Assembly (NCBI GenBank): GCA_963661535.1
Contig: CAVLCC010000047.1
Span: forward strand, 1 to 15,963
DNA length: 15,963 bases
Direction: 5' to 3'
From: CAVLCC01 sp963661535
GTDB lineage: Bacteria > Actinomycetota > Coriobacteriia > Coriobacteriales > CADBOM01
Below the pieces are notes generated by a model. The model was given only the letters and a program-made list of their open reading frames with translations. It was not told where the DNA came from and ran no database searches. Positions 1 to 6,812 of the stretch are shown piece after piece. Position numbers and translations under genes: made by a program. Numbering within the stretch: position 1 is the first letter of the stretch; the number at the start of each line of letters is the position of its first letter.

Positions 1-545
1 GCAAGTTGACGCTGCGAACGCTGCTTTCTGGCCTTGTGTTTGAGCACACCCGCTGCTTCTTCTAGCAAAACCATTCTATCTTCAGGGCGCGACTCAATCA
101 TCGCCGTCAAATTACCTTGCGTAATTACAGAATGAACCCCCTCACCAATGCCTGAGTCGTGCAAAATATCTATGATATCTCGCCTAAGTGCTGGAGCTCC
201 GTTGATTAAATATTCAGACTCGCCATTGTGATGCATGCGGCGAGTTATTACCACATCGCTAAACTCAACAGGAATTGTGCCATCAGAATTATCTAGCACC
301 AAGTCTACCTCGGCGACCTTTGCTGCGGGTCTAGCAGACGAACCAGAAAATATTAACTCCTCCATCTGGTGAACACGCAAGTTAGAAGTTTTGCGCTCAC
401 CTAAAACCCATAGCACAGCCTCTGATATATTTGATTTTCCAGAGCCATTAGGACCCACAATTGCAGATAGACCCGGCTCAAAATTAATCACCGACTTATC
501 AGCAAATGACTTAAATCCTTTTAGCACCAGCGACTTTAAATACAC
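1..545 (-). CDS. smc: Chromosome segregation protein SMC, N-terminal part (gene runs off the left edge)
   Basis: The first 181 codons of SMC, the ATPase that compacts and segregates chromosomes together with ScpA/ScpB. The N-terminal half of the ATP-binding head is visible. The protein opens MYLKSLVLKGFKSFADK, with the Walker A motif GPNGSGKSN at residues 31-39 and the Q-loop/head region around VITQGNLTAMIESRPEDR (near residues 140-160), followed by EEAAGV, which is typical where the head leads into the coiled coil. The start is GTG at 545: the ATG 12 bases upstream in the same frame is followed one codon later by TAA. A weak purine-rich stretch (GAATGGAA) precedes the GTG. It lies 15 bases after the rnc stop, so rnc and smc are probably co-transcribed, an order common in Gram-positive bacteria. 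The coiled coils, hinge and C-terminal head lie outside the window. Identity is secure. Confidence 0.96.
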   Translation of the reverse strand, partial: MYLKSLVLKGFKSFADKSVINFEPGLSAIVGPNGSGKSNISEAVLWVLGERKTSNLRVHQMEELIFSGSSARPAAKVAEVDLVLDNSDGTIPVEFSDVVITRRMHHNGESEYLINGAPALRRDIIDILHDSGIGEGVHSVITQGNLTAMIESRPEDRMVLLEEAAGVLKHKARKQRSQRQL

Positions 546-560
546 AAGTTATTCCATTCT

Positions 561-1286
561 CTAGTTCGTTTTTTTGTGCGTATCTATAGCGTTTTGCGCG
601 GCAGCTGCTTCTGCCTCTTTTTTTGAACGACCCTTGCCTTGACCAATTACTTCATCGCCACATTTGGCCACAACCTCAAAAATGCGATCGTGGGGAGGGC
701 CTATGGTTTCGATAACATCATATACAGGCGTGATGCCTCTTTCTTGCAAAATCTCTTGCAAAGTAGATTTTGGATTTGAAGGATGTTGAGCTAAGCTCTC
801 GCAAATATAAGGACCTACTGTGCGCAAAATCCATTGCCTTGCAACCTCTTCTCCGCCATCTAGCATAAGGGCTGCAACCGTTGACTCATATACATTTTCA
901 AGCGCAGATTTGAGTCCGCGATTATGAGTTCCCACTTCGCTTTTTCCAACAATAATTAGATCTGCAAATCCAAGTTCGTTAGCAATTTTTGTAAGAGAAG
1001 TTCCCGACACAACAGCAGATTTGAGCCTTGTGAGCATGCCCTCATTCATTTCTGGAAAGCGACTGTATGCCTCAGATGCAACAACAAAACCCAAAAATGC
1101 GTCGCCTAGATATTCTAATCTCTCATAAGATAGCTCTACACGTTCCTCCTCTACTGTTGAGGGGTGTGTGAGTGCCTTGATTAAAAGTCTCTTGTTTTTA
1201 AACTCGTATCCAAAAATGCCCTCAGCCTTGCTTACAATTCTATCTAGCTCTTCACTCGATGGAAGCATTGTTTCAAATTCGCCCAT
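561..1286 (-). CDS. rnc: Ribonuclease III
   Basis: Double-strand-specific endoribonuclease that processes rRNA precursors and structured mRNAs in the cytoplasm. The 241 residues match the usual bacterial length. The N-terminal nuclease domain (about 15-160) holds the family signature ERLEYLGDA (55-63), in which E55, E58 and D62 align with E. coli E38, E41 and D45. E82 in NEGMLTR aligns with E65. The C-terminal double-stranded-RNA-binding domain (about 172-238) starts NPKSTLQE and ends in the basic helix GRSKKEAEAAAAQNA. One oddity: in the last catalytic helix (SALENVYESTVAAL) the position of E. coli D114 is N131, while the partner glutamate is kept as E134. The ATG at 1286 has only a weak GAAAG-type ribosome site, and Met7 is an alternative start. 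The gene is followed closely by smc and separated from acpP by 162 bases with a possible own promoter. Confidence 0.96.
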   Translation of the reverse strand: MGEFETMLPSSEELDRIVSKAEGIFGYEFKNKRLLIKALTHPSTVEEERVELSYERLEYLGDAFLGFVVASEAYSRFPEMNEGMLTRLKSAVVSGTSLTKIANELGFADLIIVGKSEVGTHNRGLKSALENVYESTVAALMLDGGEEVARQWILRTVGPYICESLAQHPSNPKSTLQEILQERGITPVYDVIETIGPPHDRIFEVVAKCGDEVIGQGKGRSKKEAEAAAAQNAIDTHKKTN

Positions 1287-1322
1287 AATATTTGCTTTCG
1301 ATTCTCTCTACTTTTTTAGCCT

Positions 1323-1351
1323 ATTGTATAGCCCGTAATTTGCAGTGGCAT
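1323..1351 (-). promoter_or_regulatory. Candidate promoter for rnc-smc
   Basis: On the minus strand, ATGCCA (1351-1346, four of six matches to the -35 consensus) is followed after exactly 17 bases by TACAAT (1328-1323, five of six matches to -10). This would start transcription about 30 bases before the rnc ATG. The spacer between acpP and rnc is 162 bases and otherwise AT-rich, with an inverted GCATTTT/AAAATGC pair (1348-1354 and 1372-1378) that has no T-run and is not called a terminator. In AT-rich DNA such matches occur by chance, so this is only a candidate. Confidence 0.35.
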
Positions 1352-1448
1352 TTTAGTGCAAAATACTTAGCAAAATGCATAAATATTAACTAACTAATTG
1401 TGATGACGCATAAACATAAATATTGGCAATCAAATGTAATATAGATGC

Positions 1449-1688
1449 CTAAATACTTCGCTCAACATATAAAGCAGCATCGCCTATAGTTTTAATTTGT
1501 TCAAAGACGCTATCATCTACCTCGATATTAAATACATATTCTAGCGCAGTTACAATTTGGAGCATATCAAGCGAATCTGCTGCGAGGTCTGCCTCAAATA
1601 AAGTTGCCTCACTCAAAGTTGTTTCGTCAACTGCAATTTGATCTGCAATTACATCTTTTATTTTTTGAACAATTTCACTATGCTCCAT
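1449..1688 (-). CDS. acpP: Acyl carrier protein
   Basis: Small acidic carrier of fatty acyl chains, attached through 4'-phosphopantetheine, working in the cytoplasm with fatty-acid synthase enzymes and PlsX. At 79 residues it has the normal length. The prosthetic-group site is S39 in DLAADSLDML; the more usual sequence is DLGADSL, so Ala replaces Gly two residues before the Asp. The rest is a four-helix acidic protein (VTALEYVFNIEVDD, then IKTIGDAALYVE). The start is well supported: a perfect AAGGAG site lies eight bases before the ATG. It sits between plsX (97 bases upstream) and rnc (162 bases downstream) on the same strand. The fabD, fabG and fabF genes that often adjoin acpP are absent here. 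It could serve another pathway, but the plsX neighbour favours lipid synthesis. Confidence 0.95.
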   Translation of the reverse strand: MEHSEIVQKIKDVIADQIAVDETTLSEATLFEADLAADSLDMLQIVTALEYVFNIEVDDSVFEQIKTIGDAALYVERSI

Positions 1689-1757
1689 TTTGCAAGCTCC
1701 TTAAACTTTCTTTGCAATATTTTTTGTCATCATGGTTATCCCATTAATTCAATTCAT

Positions 1758-1763
1758 ATTATA
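1758..1763 (-). promoter_or_regulatory. Candidate -10 element for acpP
   Basis: A perfect TATAAT reads on the minus strand in the plsX-acpP spacer, about 70 bases before the acpP start codon. No convincing -35 box lies 16-18 bases upstream of it and there is no TGn extension, so support rests on the hexamer alone in an AT-rich spacer. If real, it would let acpP be expressed separately from plsX, which fits the much higher cellular demand for carrier protein. Confidence 0.3.
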
Positions 1764-1785
1764 ATAGCGCGAAAACACACTAATA

Positions 1786-2874
1786 TTAACTATACATACA
1801 ATCATCGCGCAAAGCTGCCTCAATTTTTATTGGCAAATTTTTTCTTACAGAAGCCGCGCATTGCAAAATTCCATTTTTTATTGCTATCTCAGATGACGAC
1901 CCGTGTCCAATAACGCATACCGAACGCGTTCCTAAAAGAGGGGCGCCTCCATATGTATCGGGATCGATTGAATCTTTAATTTCATGAAATACGCGTGATA
2001 GTTTTGCCGCTGCCAGTTTATTGCCAAAAGACGAGGTCATACCACTTTTCAAGCTCTTAAACAGCATCATGGCAGTGCCCTCAATAAACTTAAGTGCAAT
2101 ATTGCCTGTAAAGCCATCGCTTACTACAATGTCGCATGCGCCAAACATTACTGTACCGCCCTCAACATTGCCTATAAAGCCAGGAATTTCTGAACTCATA
2201 AGTTTGTGGGCTGCAATTGTCATCTCGCAACCCTTTGTTTCTTCAGACCCATTATTCAAAAGACCCACTCTAGGGTCACTAATACCCAAAATAGACTGAG
2301 CATAAGCTCTGCCCATGTGAGCAAATTGCACCAAATATTCTGGCTTGCAATCAACATTTGCGCCACAATCCAAAAGAACTGTTGGATTATTTGGCACAGG
2401 AACAATAGTAGCTAGAGCCGGACGTTGAACTTCTTTTAAACGACCAATCAAAACTGTTGCAGCAGTAAGCACGGCTCCTGAAGAACCGGCGGAGAAAAAT
2501 CCTTGCGCTTCGTTATTGTGAACAAGCTTGCATCCAACAACTATCGAGGAATCCTTTTTCTTTCTAACTGCATTTGCAGGATGATCTCCCATTTCGATGA
2601 CTTCAGTTGTTACAACTGGAGTTATTCTAGTTGGAAACTCGCTGGCAACGCCCTCGATTGACTCCTTCTTGCCAACCAGCACAACGTGAAGTTTTGGGTC
2701 CTCGGCCAAAGCGAGCAAAACACCTTTTGTTACAACGTCTGGAGCATTGTCTCCTCCATCTGCATCTACACAAATTTTAATGGAGTCTTCATTTGCGCTG
2801 TCTACGTTTTGGCAGTTGATTTTCTCGCATCCCATTGAAGATAAGTCTTTGGATACATTGGTTAAATCCGTCAT
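1786..2874 (-). CDS. plsX: Phosphate acyltransferase PlsX
   Basis: Converts acyl-ACP and phosphate into acyl-phosphate, the acyl donor for PlsY in phosphatidic acid synthesis; PlsX is a peripheral membrane enzyme. Family motifs in order: IKICVDADGGDNAPD (32-46; usually VDAMGGDHAP), FSAGSSGAV (127-135), LLNNGSEETKG (205-215), VEGGTVMFG (238-246), SDGFTGNIALK (252-262) and YGGAPLLG (308-315). At 362 residues it is about 30 longer than typical PlsX because of a polar N-terminal extension (1-31). The extension is probably real: AGAGGA lies at good spacing before the ATG at 2874, while Met14 has no ribosome site. It lies 77 bases after rpmF, a pairing common in bacteria, with a strong hairpin just before its ribosome site. 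The partner acpP follows 97 bases downstream. Confidence 0.96.
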   Translation of the reverse strand: MTDLTNVSKDLSSMGCEKINCQNVDSANEDSIKICVDADGGDNAPDVVTKGVLLALAEDPKLHVVLVGKKESIEGVASEFPTRITPVVTTEVIEMGDHPANAVRKKKDSSIVVGCKLVHNNEAQGFFSAGSSGAVLTAATVLIGRLKEVQRPALATIVPVPNNPTVLLDCGANVDCKPEYLVQFAHMGRAYAQSILGISDPRVGLLNNGSEETKGCEMTIAAHKLMSSEIPGFIGNVEGGTVMFGACDIVVSDGFTGNIALKFIEGTAMMLFKSLKSGMTSSFGNKLAAAKLSRVFHEIKDSIDPDTYGGAPLLGTRSVCVIGHGSSSEIAIKNGILQCAASVRKNLPIKIEAALRDDCMYS

Positions 2875-2898
2875 ATTATTTCCTCTTTATACAAGTTT

Positions 2899-2923
2899 GG
2901 CCGACATCTAGCAGATATCGGCC
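2899..2923. repeat. 11-bp inverted repeat (hairpin or operator) between rpmF and plsX
   Basis: GGCCGACATCT (2899-2909) and AGATATCGGCC (2913-2923) are inverted copies with one mismatch, separated by three bases. As RNA from the minus strand this is a GC-rich 11-pair hairpin ending about 15 bases before the plsX Shine-Dalgarno sequence. It is not followed by a T-run on either strand (AAACTT follows in the transcribed direction), so it is not a standard terminator. It may be an RNA structure affecting plsX translation or mRNA decay, or a protein-binding dyad. Confidence 0.6.
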
Positions 2924-2951
2924 AGCATTATAAAGCTATGAGTATAAAAAA

Positions 2952-3131
2952 TTACTCAACTACAATTACTTCGCGATCTTTATAATATCCGCAGTTGCCA
3001 CAAACGTGATGTGGAAGCTTAGTCTCTCCACACTGTGGGCAAACTGAACTTGGTTTTGATGCACAAACATCATTAGAGCTGCGACGTGAGTGAATTTTTG
3101 CGCGGCCCTTTCTCCTCTTGGGTACTGCCAT
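2952..3131 (-). CDS. rpmF: Large ribosomal subunit protein L32
   Basis: Small zinc-ribbon protein of the 50S subunit, 59 residues. It starts MAVPKRRKGRAKIHSRRS and carries the full Cys4 zinc site: C31 and C34 (CPQC), C44 and C47 (CGNC). It is therefore the zinc-binding form, not the cysteine-free paralog made under zinc shortage in some bacteria. The frame is open for a further 24 codons upstream, but that extension is not L32-like. The chosen ATG at 3131 begins the conserved MAVPKRR and has a strong AAAGGAG site six bases ahead. It is followed by plsX on the same strand. The usual upstream partner yceD (DUF177) is absent; a 257-base leader/spacer separates the gene from rodA. Confidence 0.96.
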   Translation of the reverse strand: MAVPKRRKGRAKIHSRRSSNDVCASKPSSVCPQCGETKLPHHVCGNCGYYKDREVIVVE

Positions 3132-3388
3132 TTTGCTCTCCTTTGTTTTAAAACCGCAAGTGCGGTGATTGGCATTTTTCGCATGGAATTGAAATAATAC
3201 CACTTTTGGGCGGTGAGTATGTCTTAATAACGCTTTCTCACATCAAAATTGCCCGCAGGCGGCTTGTGGCATGTGATTATACGTTCTAACAAATGTGTTT
3301 GCAGCTGCTTGCACCTTGCTTGGGGCATATTGAAGCCGTGTGATTAAGCGAAGCTAGACCAAGCCAAGCTAGACCAGCCCAACCAGCA
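3132..3388 (-). promoter_or_regulatory. Upstream region of rpmF: candidate promoter and terminator-like leader hairpin
   Basis: This 257-base spacer contains no credible gene. On the minus strand a perfect TATAAT (3281-3276) could be the -10 box of an rpmF promoter, giving a leader of about 140 bases; its -35 region is poor. A second possible -10, TATTAT, lies near 3200-3195. Just before the rpmF ribosome site, ACCGC-ACTT-GCGGT (3166-3153) forms a small perfect hairpin followed directly by TTTT on the transcribed strand, which resembles a weak intrinsic terminator or attenuator. A 15-base tandem repeat lies at the rodA end. The promoter call is tentative; the hairpin is seen directly. Confidence 0.4.
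3351..3376. repeat. Tandem direct repeat after rodA
   Basis: AAGCTAGACCA occurs at 3351-3361 and again at 3366-3376, a 15-base period with the intervening AAGCC partly matching the following AGCCC. It starts 12 bases beyond the rodA stop codon, on the downstream side of the gene. No hairpin with a T-run is formed, so it does not explain transcription termination. It looks like a replication-slippage duplication in non-coding DNA. Confidence 0.7.
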
Positions 3389-4588
3389 CTAGAGCTTTGA
3401 GTCAAAAGACGGTCTTGCAGATCCGCGCTCCCTAGACCAAACAGACATAATCAGTCCAACACATGCAAAGTTCACAAGCATAAATGATGAACCGTAGCTA
3501 ATAAATGGAAGAGGTATTCCAGTAATTGGCATAAGTCCACAAGTCATGCCCACATTTTCTAGAATTTGGAAAAGCCACATTCCACAAATTCCCATTATTA
3601 TTAAACGTCCGAACTGGCTGGTTACATTTCTTGCCATTTGCAAAGTGAAGTGGAACAACAGCCCATAGAGAACGAACAAAATCAGCGCACCCAAAAAACC
3701 TAGCTGTTCAGCTATGGTGCAAAATACAAAGTCTGTTGGAGCTTCTGGCAAAAATCCCAAGGCCGACTGAGTTGCGTTGCCCAAACCCTTGCCAAAAAGT
3801 CCGCCTGAACCAATAGCAATCTTTGCTTGCTTTAAGTTATAGCCAGAGCCTGTAGGATCTAGATCCTCATTCAAAAACACAAGCAACCTATTTTTTTGAT
3901 AGTCTTTCAAAAACACATCTGTACCTGCGATGCTATCAAATATTGGATCGGCAACTATAACAAAAACAACTAAACCAACAAACACGCCTAGCGTTATTAA
4001 CATAAGCCTGCGGTCTGCTCCGCCTTCATAAATTACAGTCATGCCAATGGCTAGCAAAACAATGCCTGTGCCTAGGTCTGGCTGAGTCATAATGCACACA
4101 AACGGAACCATCATAACGCCCAAGCACTTTATATATTCGTGAGGATTATCGAGCCTGCCATGGTAGCGGGCCACCATAGAAGCCATAAGCAATATCGAAA
4201 CAATTTTTGCTATCTCAGCTGGCTGAAATCTAATTCCAATTCTTACCCACGAGGTTGCACCGCCAGCCGAGTATCCTATCAAAGGCAAGTGCGGACTCAT
4301 TATCAAAATAATGTCGATTATAAGAAGAGGAACCATCATTTGCGAAAAAATATTGTAGTCAATCTTCCACAGCACAAACATGATAACGAGGCCCAAAACA
4401 ACACCTATTAGTTGCCTTGCGATAGTATATTCGTCGCTGCTTGCAATAACAAAACCAACATCTAGAAGTCCAAAGAGAACAAGACCTGCAAGTGTTGCAA
4501 AAAATGCAAGGTTAGCTCCCTTAAAAATTCCTCCAAGTTTTTTTGAGGTGTCCGACACTGGCTTTTCTATTTGAGGCACTATATCCAT
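3389..4588 (-). CDS. rodA: Peptidoglycan glycosyltransferase RodA (SEDS family)
   Basis: Polytopic SEDS glycosyltransferase that polymerises lipid II into glycan strands for side-wall growth, working with PBP2. At 399 residues with about ten membrane segments it fits RodA. Visible motifs: TSWVRIGIRFQPAEIAK (112-128; QPSE in most members, here QPAE), the large external loop YQKNRLLVFLN followed by DLDPTGSGYNLKQ (230-254) with D244 at the position of the proposed catalytic Asp, and the SEDS signature ENVGMTCGLMPITGIPLPF (344-362) followed by ISYGSS. The start at 4588 has an AGGTGAG site at good spacing. It lies 16 bases after the mrdA stop, so the two are surely co-transcribed; genomic pairing with PBP2 rather than a FtsI-type protein separates RodA from its division paralog FtsW. 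Confidence 0.96.
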   Translation of the reverse strand: MDIVPQIEKPVSDTSKKLGGIFKGANLAFFATLAGLVLFGLLDVGFVIASSDEYTIARQLIGVVLGLVIMFVLWKIDYNIFSQMMVPLLIIDIILIMSPHLPLIGYSAGGATSWVRIGIRFQPAEIAKIVSILLMASMVARYHGRLDNPHEYIKCLGVMMVPFVCIMTQPDLGTGIVLLAIGMTVIYEGGADRRLMLITLGVFVGLVVFVIVADPIFDSIAGTDVFLKDYQKNRLLVFLNEDLDPTGSGYNLKQAKIAIGSGGLFGKGLGNATQSALGFLPEAPTDFVFCTIAEQLGFLGALILFVLYGLLFHFTLQMARNVTSQFGRLIIMGICGMWLFQILENVGMTCGLMPITGIPLPFISYGSSFMLVNFACVGLIMSVWSRERGSARPSFDSKL

Positions 4589-4604
4589 TTAACTCACCTG
4601 CATG

Positions 4605-6671
4605 CTATCTCTCGCCAGTTTCTGCAACAGAGACAGTTCCTTCTTCTTCAACGCCCAAAAGCTTTGCCATAAGCGTGCGCACAGGAGGACCTGCAATTGC
4701 AGATCCACCGCCGCCCTGTTCAACAACACACGCGCAGGCATATTTGGGATTTTCATATGGTCCATAAGCACAAAACCATGCATAGTCATCTCTTTCCGAG
4801 CTACCTGTTTCGCCTGTTCCAGATTTGGCAGCAATCTCATATGGAAAGCCGGAGAATACAGAAGATGCACCTCCATCGGTTACAACCATATGCAGAGCTT
4901 CTCGCATAATCTTTAGGTTTTGTTCTGAGACCTGTGGGTTATAGTTGCTGTCTTCGACCTTCTCAGAAATTACAACCTGACCATCGCGGTTTAAAACTTG
5001 GTAGAGCACGTGCGGCTTATGCATTTTGCCTGATGCAATCCCCGCATATGCCGTGCACATTTGCAAAGGCGTAACCAACACGTCGCCTTGACCAATAATC
5101 ATATTTGCAAGGTCTCCTGGCATCCATTGGGCGTCTTCTGGAGTCTCCCAAAAATACGACTTTTTCCACTTGGCATCTGGAACGCGCCCCTCGGTTTCAC
5201 CAGAAATATCGATGCCTGTAACTGAGCCAAATCCCCATGTGCGCAGATAATCTTGCAAAGCATCTGGATTAGTGTCGTTTAACTCATAAAAGCTCTTTGC
5301 AACCTCATAAAAATACACGTCACATGAGTCGGCTATAGCTCTATATATATCGAGGTAGCCGTGACCACTTAAAAGCCAACACTTTTTAGGATATTGCGAG
5401 CCCATGCCAGTCCAAGTTCCTTGGCAGTCGTATTGTACTTTGTCGTCTACCAAACCATATGTGAGTCCAGCTAGACCTGTAAAAGCTTTGTATGTAGAGG
5501 CTGCAGGGTATTGTCCTGCAATCACGCGATTAGTCATTGGATAGCCAGACTCCTCAGAATTAAGAGAGTCCCACAAATCCGTAGAAATGCCGCCCGTAAA
5601 ACTATTAGGATCGTAAGTTGGAGCACTTGCCATAGCAATAATGCCGCCCGTATTTACATCCATAGCAACGATTGCTCCGCGCGTTCCATTGGTGTGCCCC
5701 GAGTCTTGGGCGCGAGCAAACGCGTCTTGTAAGGCTTGTTCTGCGGTCTGTTGCGCTCCCAAATCAATGGTTAGCTCAACGTCATTGCCATCGTCTGCAT
5801 CTACCTCGCTAATAACGCCAAGTGAGTCGCCATTGGAGTTAACCTTATATGTTTTGGTTCCCTTTGTGCCTTGCAATAAACGCTCAAATGCACCCTCGGC
5901 TCCAGCCTTTCCTACAACATCTCCAGACTCATACGACGAACCCTCTGCCTGACTTTCTAGCTCCTCTTCAGAAATTGTTCCTGTGTAGCCCAAAACGTGT
6001 GCGCCAACCGTTCCATATGGATAATACCTAGTTGTTTTTGTTTCAACAGAAACGCCTGGAAAGATTGTTGGATTTTCTACAATAAAAGAAATTGCACGCA
6101 TAGACACGTCGCTTGCTACTGTTCTGTCGCCCTGCGTGCCTGAGGTCTCATCCATCAAGCGGGCTCTGATTGCTTGTTTGGGTATTCCTAAAACCAAGGA
6201 GAGCCTGTGCACTACTTTTGTGTTGTCTATAACTGTTGAGTCGCCTATTACTGTGCGCGACCCCCTGTTTACAATCATCTCATTTCCGTTGCGGTCTAAA
6301 ATCCTGCCGCGCTTTGCTGCGACAGAAGCTGTAGCTGTCATATTTGACTGGGCTTCGTCCGAGTAGTTAGAGCCTCCCAAAACTTGCAGTGACCAAACTT
6401 TGGCAGCCAAAACTCCTAAGACTCCAATAACAGCCCCTCCAAATATGTTTATTCTCCTGCTTGATTGAGGACGAGCTGTCTCGTGTTTTGGAACGCGTTT
6501 TCTGTGGTCTTGAGTTTTGTTTTCTTTTGAAACATTAGATGAGAGCTCAAAGCTGCGATCTACTTTAAGACCCCCGCGATTTGACATAAGATTTTGCACA
6601 ACAAAGAAAGCTATCAGAGCAACAGCAAAGACAATAACAAATATTATTATGGCAAAGCCTATAGCATCCAT
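4605..6671 (-). CDS. mrdA: Penicillin-binding protein 2 (class B transpeptidase of the elongasome)
   Basis: Cross-links peptidoglycan made by RodA. The 688 residues hold a pedestal domain that begins AAKRGRILDRNG (118-129) and a transpeptidase domain with all three active-site motifs: S392-T-Y-K395 (nucleophile Ser), S449-C-D451 and K616-S-G-T619. The external domain has several cysteines (416, 431, 450, 634, 646, 648). Unusually, there are two N-terminal hydrophobic stretches: about 3-26, then a basic polar linker (28-74: NRGGLKVDR, HRKRVPKHE, SSRR), then the expected anchor at about 75-95. Most PBP2 proteins have one. The ATG at 6671 is preceded by AGGAAAAGA at longer than ideal spacing; Met29 would remove the first hydrophobic stretch but has no ribosome site. 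It follows mreD after 141 bases and precedes rodA by 16. Confidence 0.95.
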   Translation of the reverse strand: MDAIGFAIIIFVIVFAVALIAFFVVQNLMSNRGGLKVDRSFELSSNVSKENKTQDHRKRVPKHETARPQSSRRINIFGGAVIGVLGVLAAKVWSLQVLGGSNYSDEAQSNMTATASVAAKRGRILDRNGNEMIVNRGSRTVIGDSTVIDNTKVVHRLSLVLGIPKQAIRARLMDETSGTQGDRTVASDVSMRAISFIVENPTIFPGVSVETKTTRYYPYGTVGAHVLGYTGTISEEELESQAEGSSYESGDVVGKAGAEGAFERLLQGTKGTKTYKVNSNGDSLGVISEVDADDGNDVELTIDLGAQQTAEQALQDAFARAQDSGHTNGTRGAIVAMDVNTGGIIAMASAPTYDPNSFTGGISTDLWDSLNSEESGYPMTNRVIAGQYPAASTYKAFTGLAGLTYGLVDDKVQYDCQGTWTGMGSQYPKKCWLLSGHGYLDIYRAIADSCDVYFYEVAKSFYELNDTNPDALQDYLRTWGFGSVTGIDISGETEGRVPDAKWKKSYFWETPEDAQWMPGDLANMIIGQGDVLVTPLQMCTAYAGIASGKMHKPHVLYQVLNRDGQVVISEKVEDSNYNPQVSEQNLKIMREALHMVVTDGGASSVFSGFPYEIAAKSGTGETGSSERDDYAWFCAYGPYENPKYACACVVEQGGGGSAIAGPPVRTLMAKLLGVEEEGTVSVAETGER

Positions 6672-6812
6672 GATAACTATCTTTTCCTACAAATCTAATT
6701 TAGAACTTCAAAGTTCAAAGTTCAAATAATCATTAAACACTTGCTTGCTTAGCTTCATCGCAAACATAAAAAGCAGCCCTAAAGCTATCTAAAAAAACTC
6801 AGTCCAAAAAAC
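6672..6812 (-). other. mreD-mrdA spacer with a triple 7-bp tandem repeat
   Basis: The longest gap inside the elongasome cluster (141 bases). It contains three consecutive near-identical heptamers, CTTCAAA-GTTCAAA-GTTCAAA (6706-6726), and a small AACTT/AAGTT inverted pair (6704-6715). No convincing promoter, terminator or small gene was found. The repeats lie about 35 bases before the mrdA start codon and could slightly affect mRNA structure there; otherwise they look like slippage products. Confidence 0.55.

Noticed and set aside
1348..1378. GCATTTT/AAAATGC inverted pair as an acpP terminator
   Set aside because: Only seven mostly A-T pairs around a 17-base loop, with no following T-run; expected by chance in such AT-rich DNA.
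2899..2923. Hairpin as an intrinsic terminator between rpmF and plsX
   Set aside because: No T-run follows on either strand, and plsX lies close downstream with a good ribosome site.
3132..3203. 24-codon N-terminal extension of rpmF
   Set aside because: L32 starts at the conserved MAVPKRR, which has its own AAAGGAG site; the extension overlaps the leader hairpin.
3351..3376. Direct repeats as a CRISPR or attachment site
   Set aside because: Only two short copies with a 15-base period, no spacers, no integrase or cas gene nearby.
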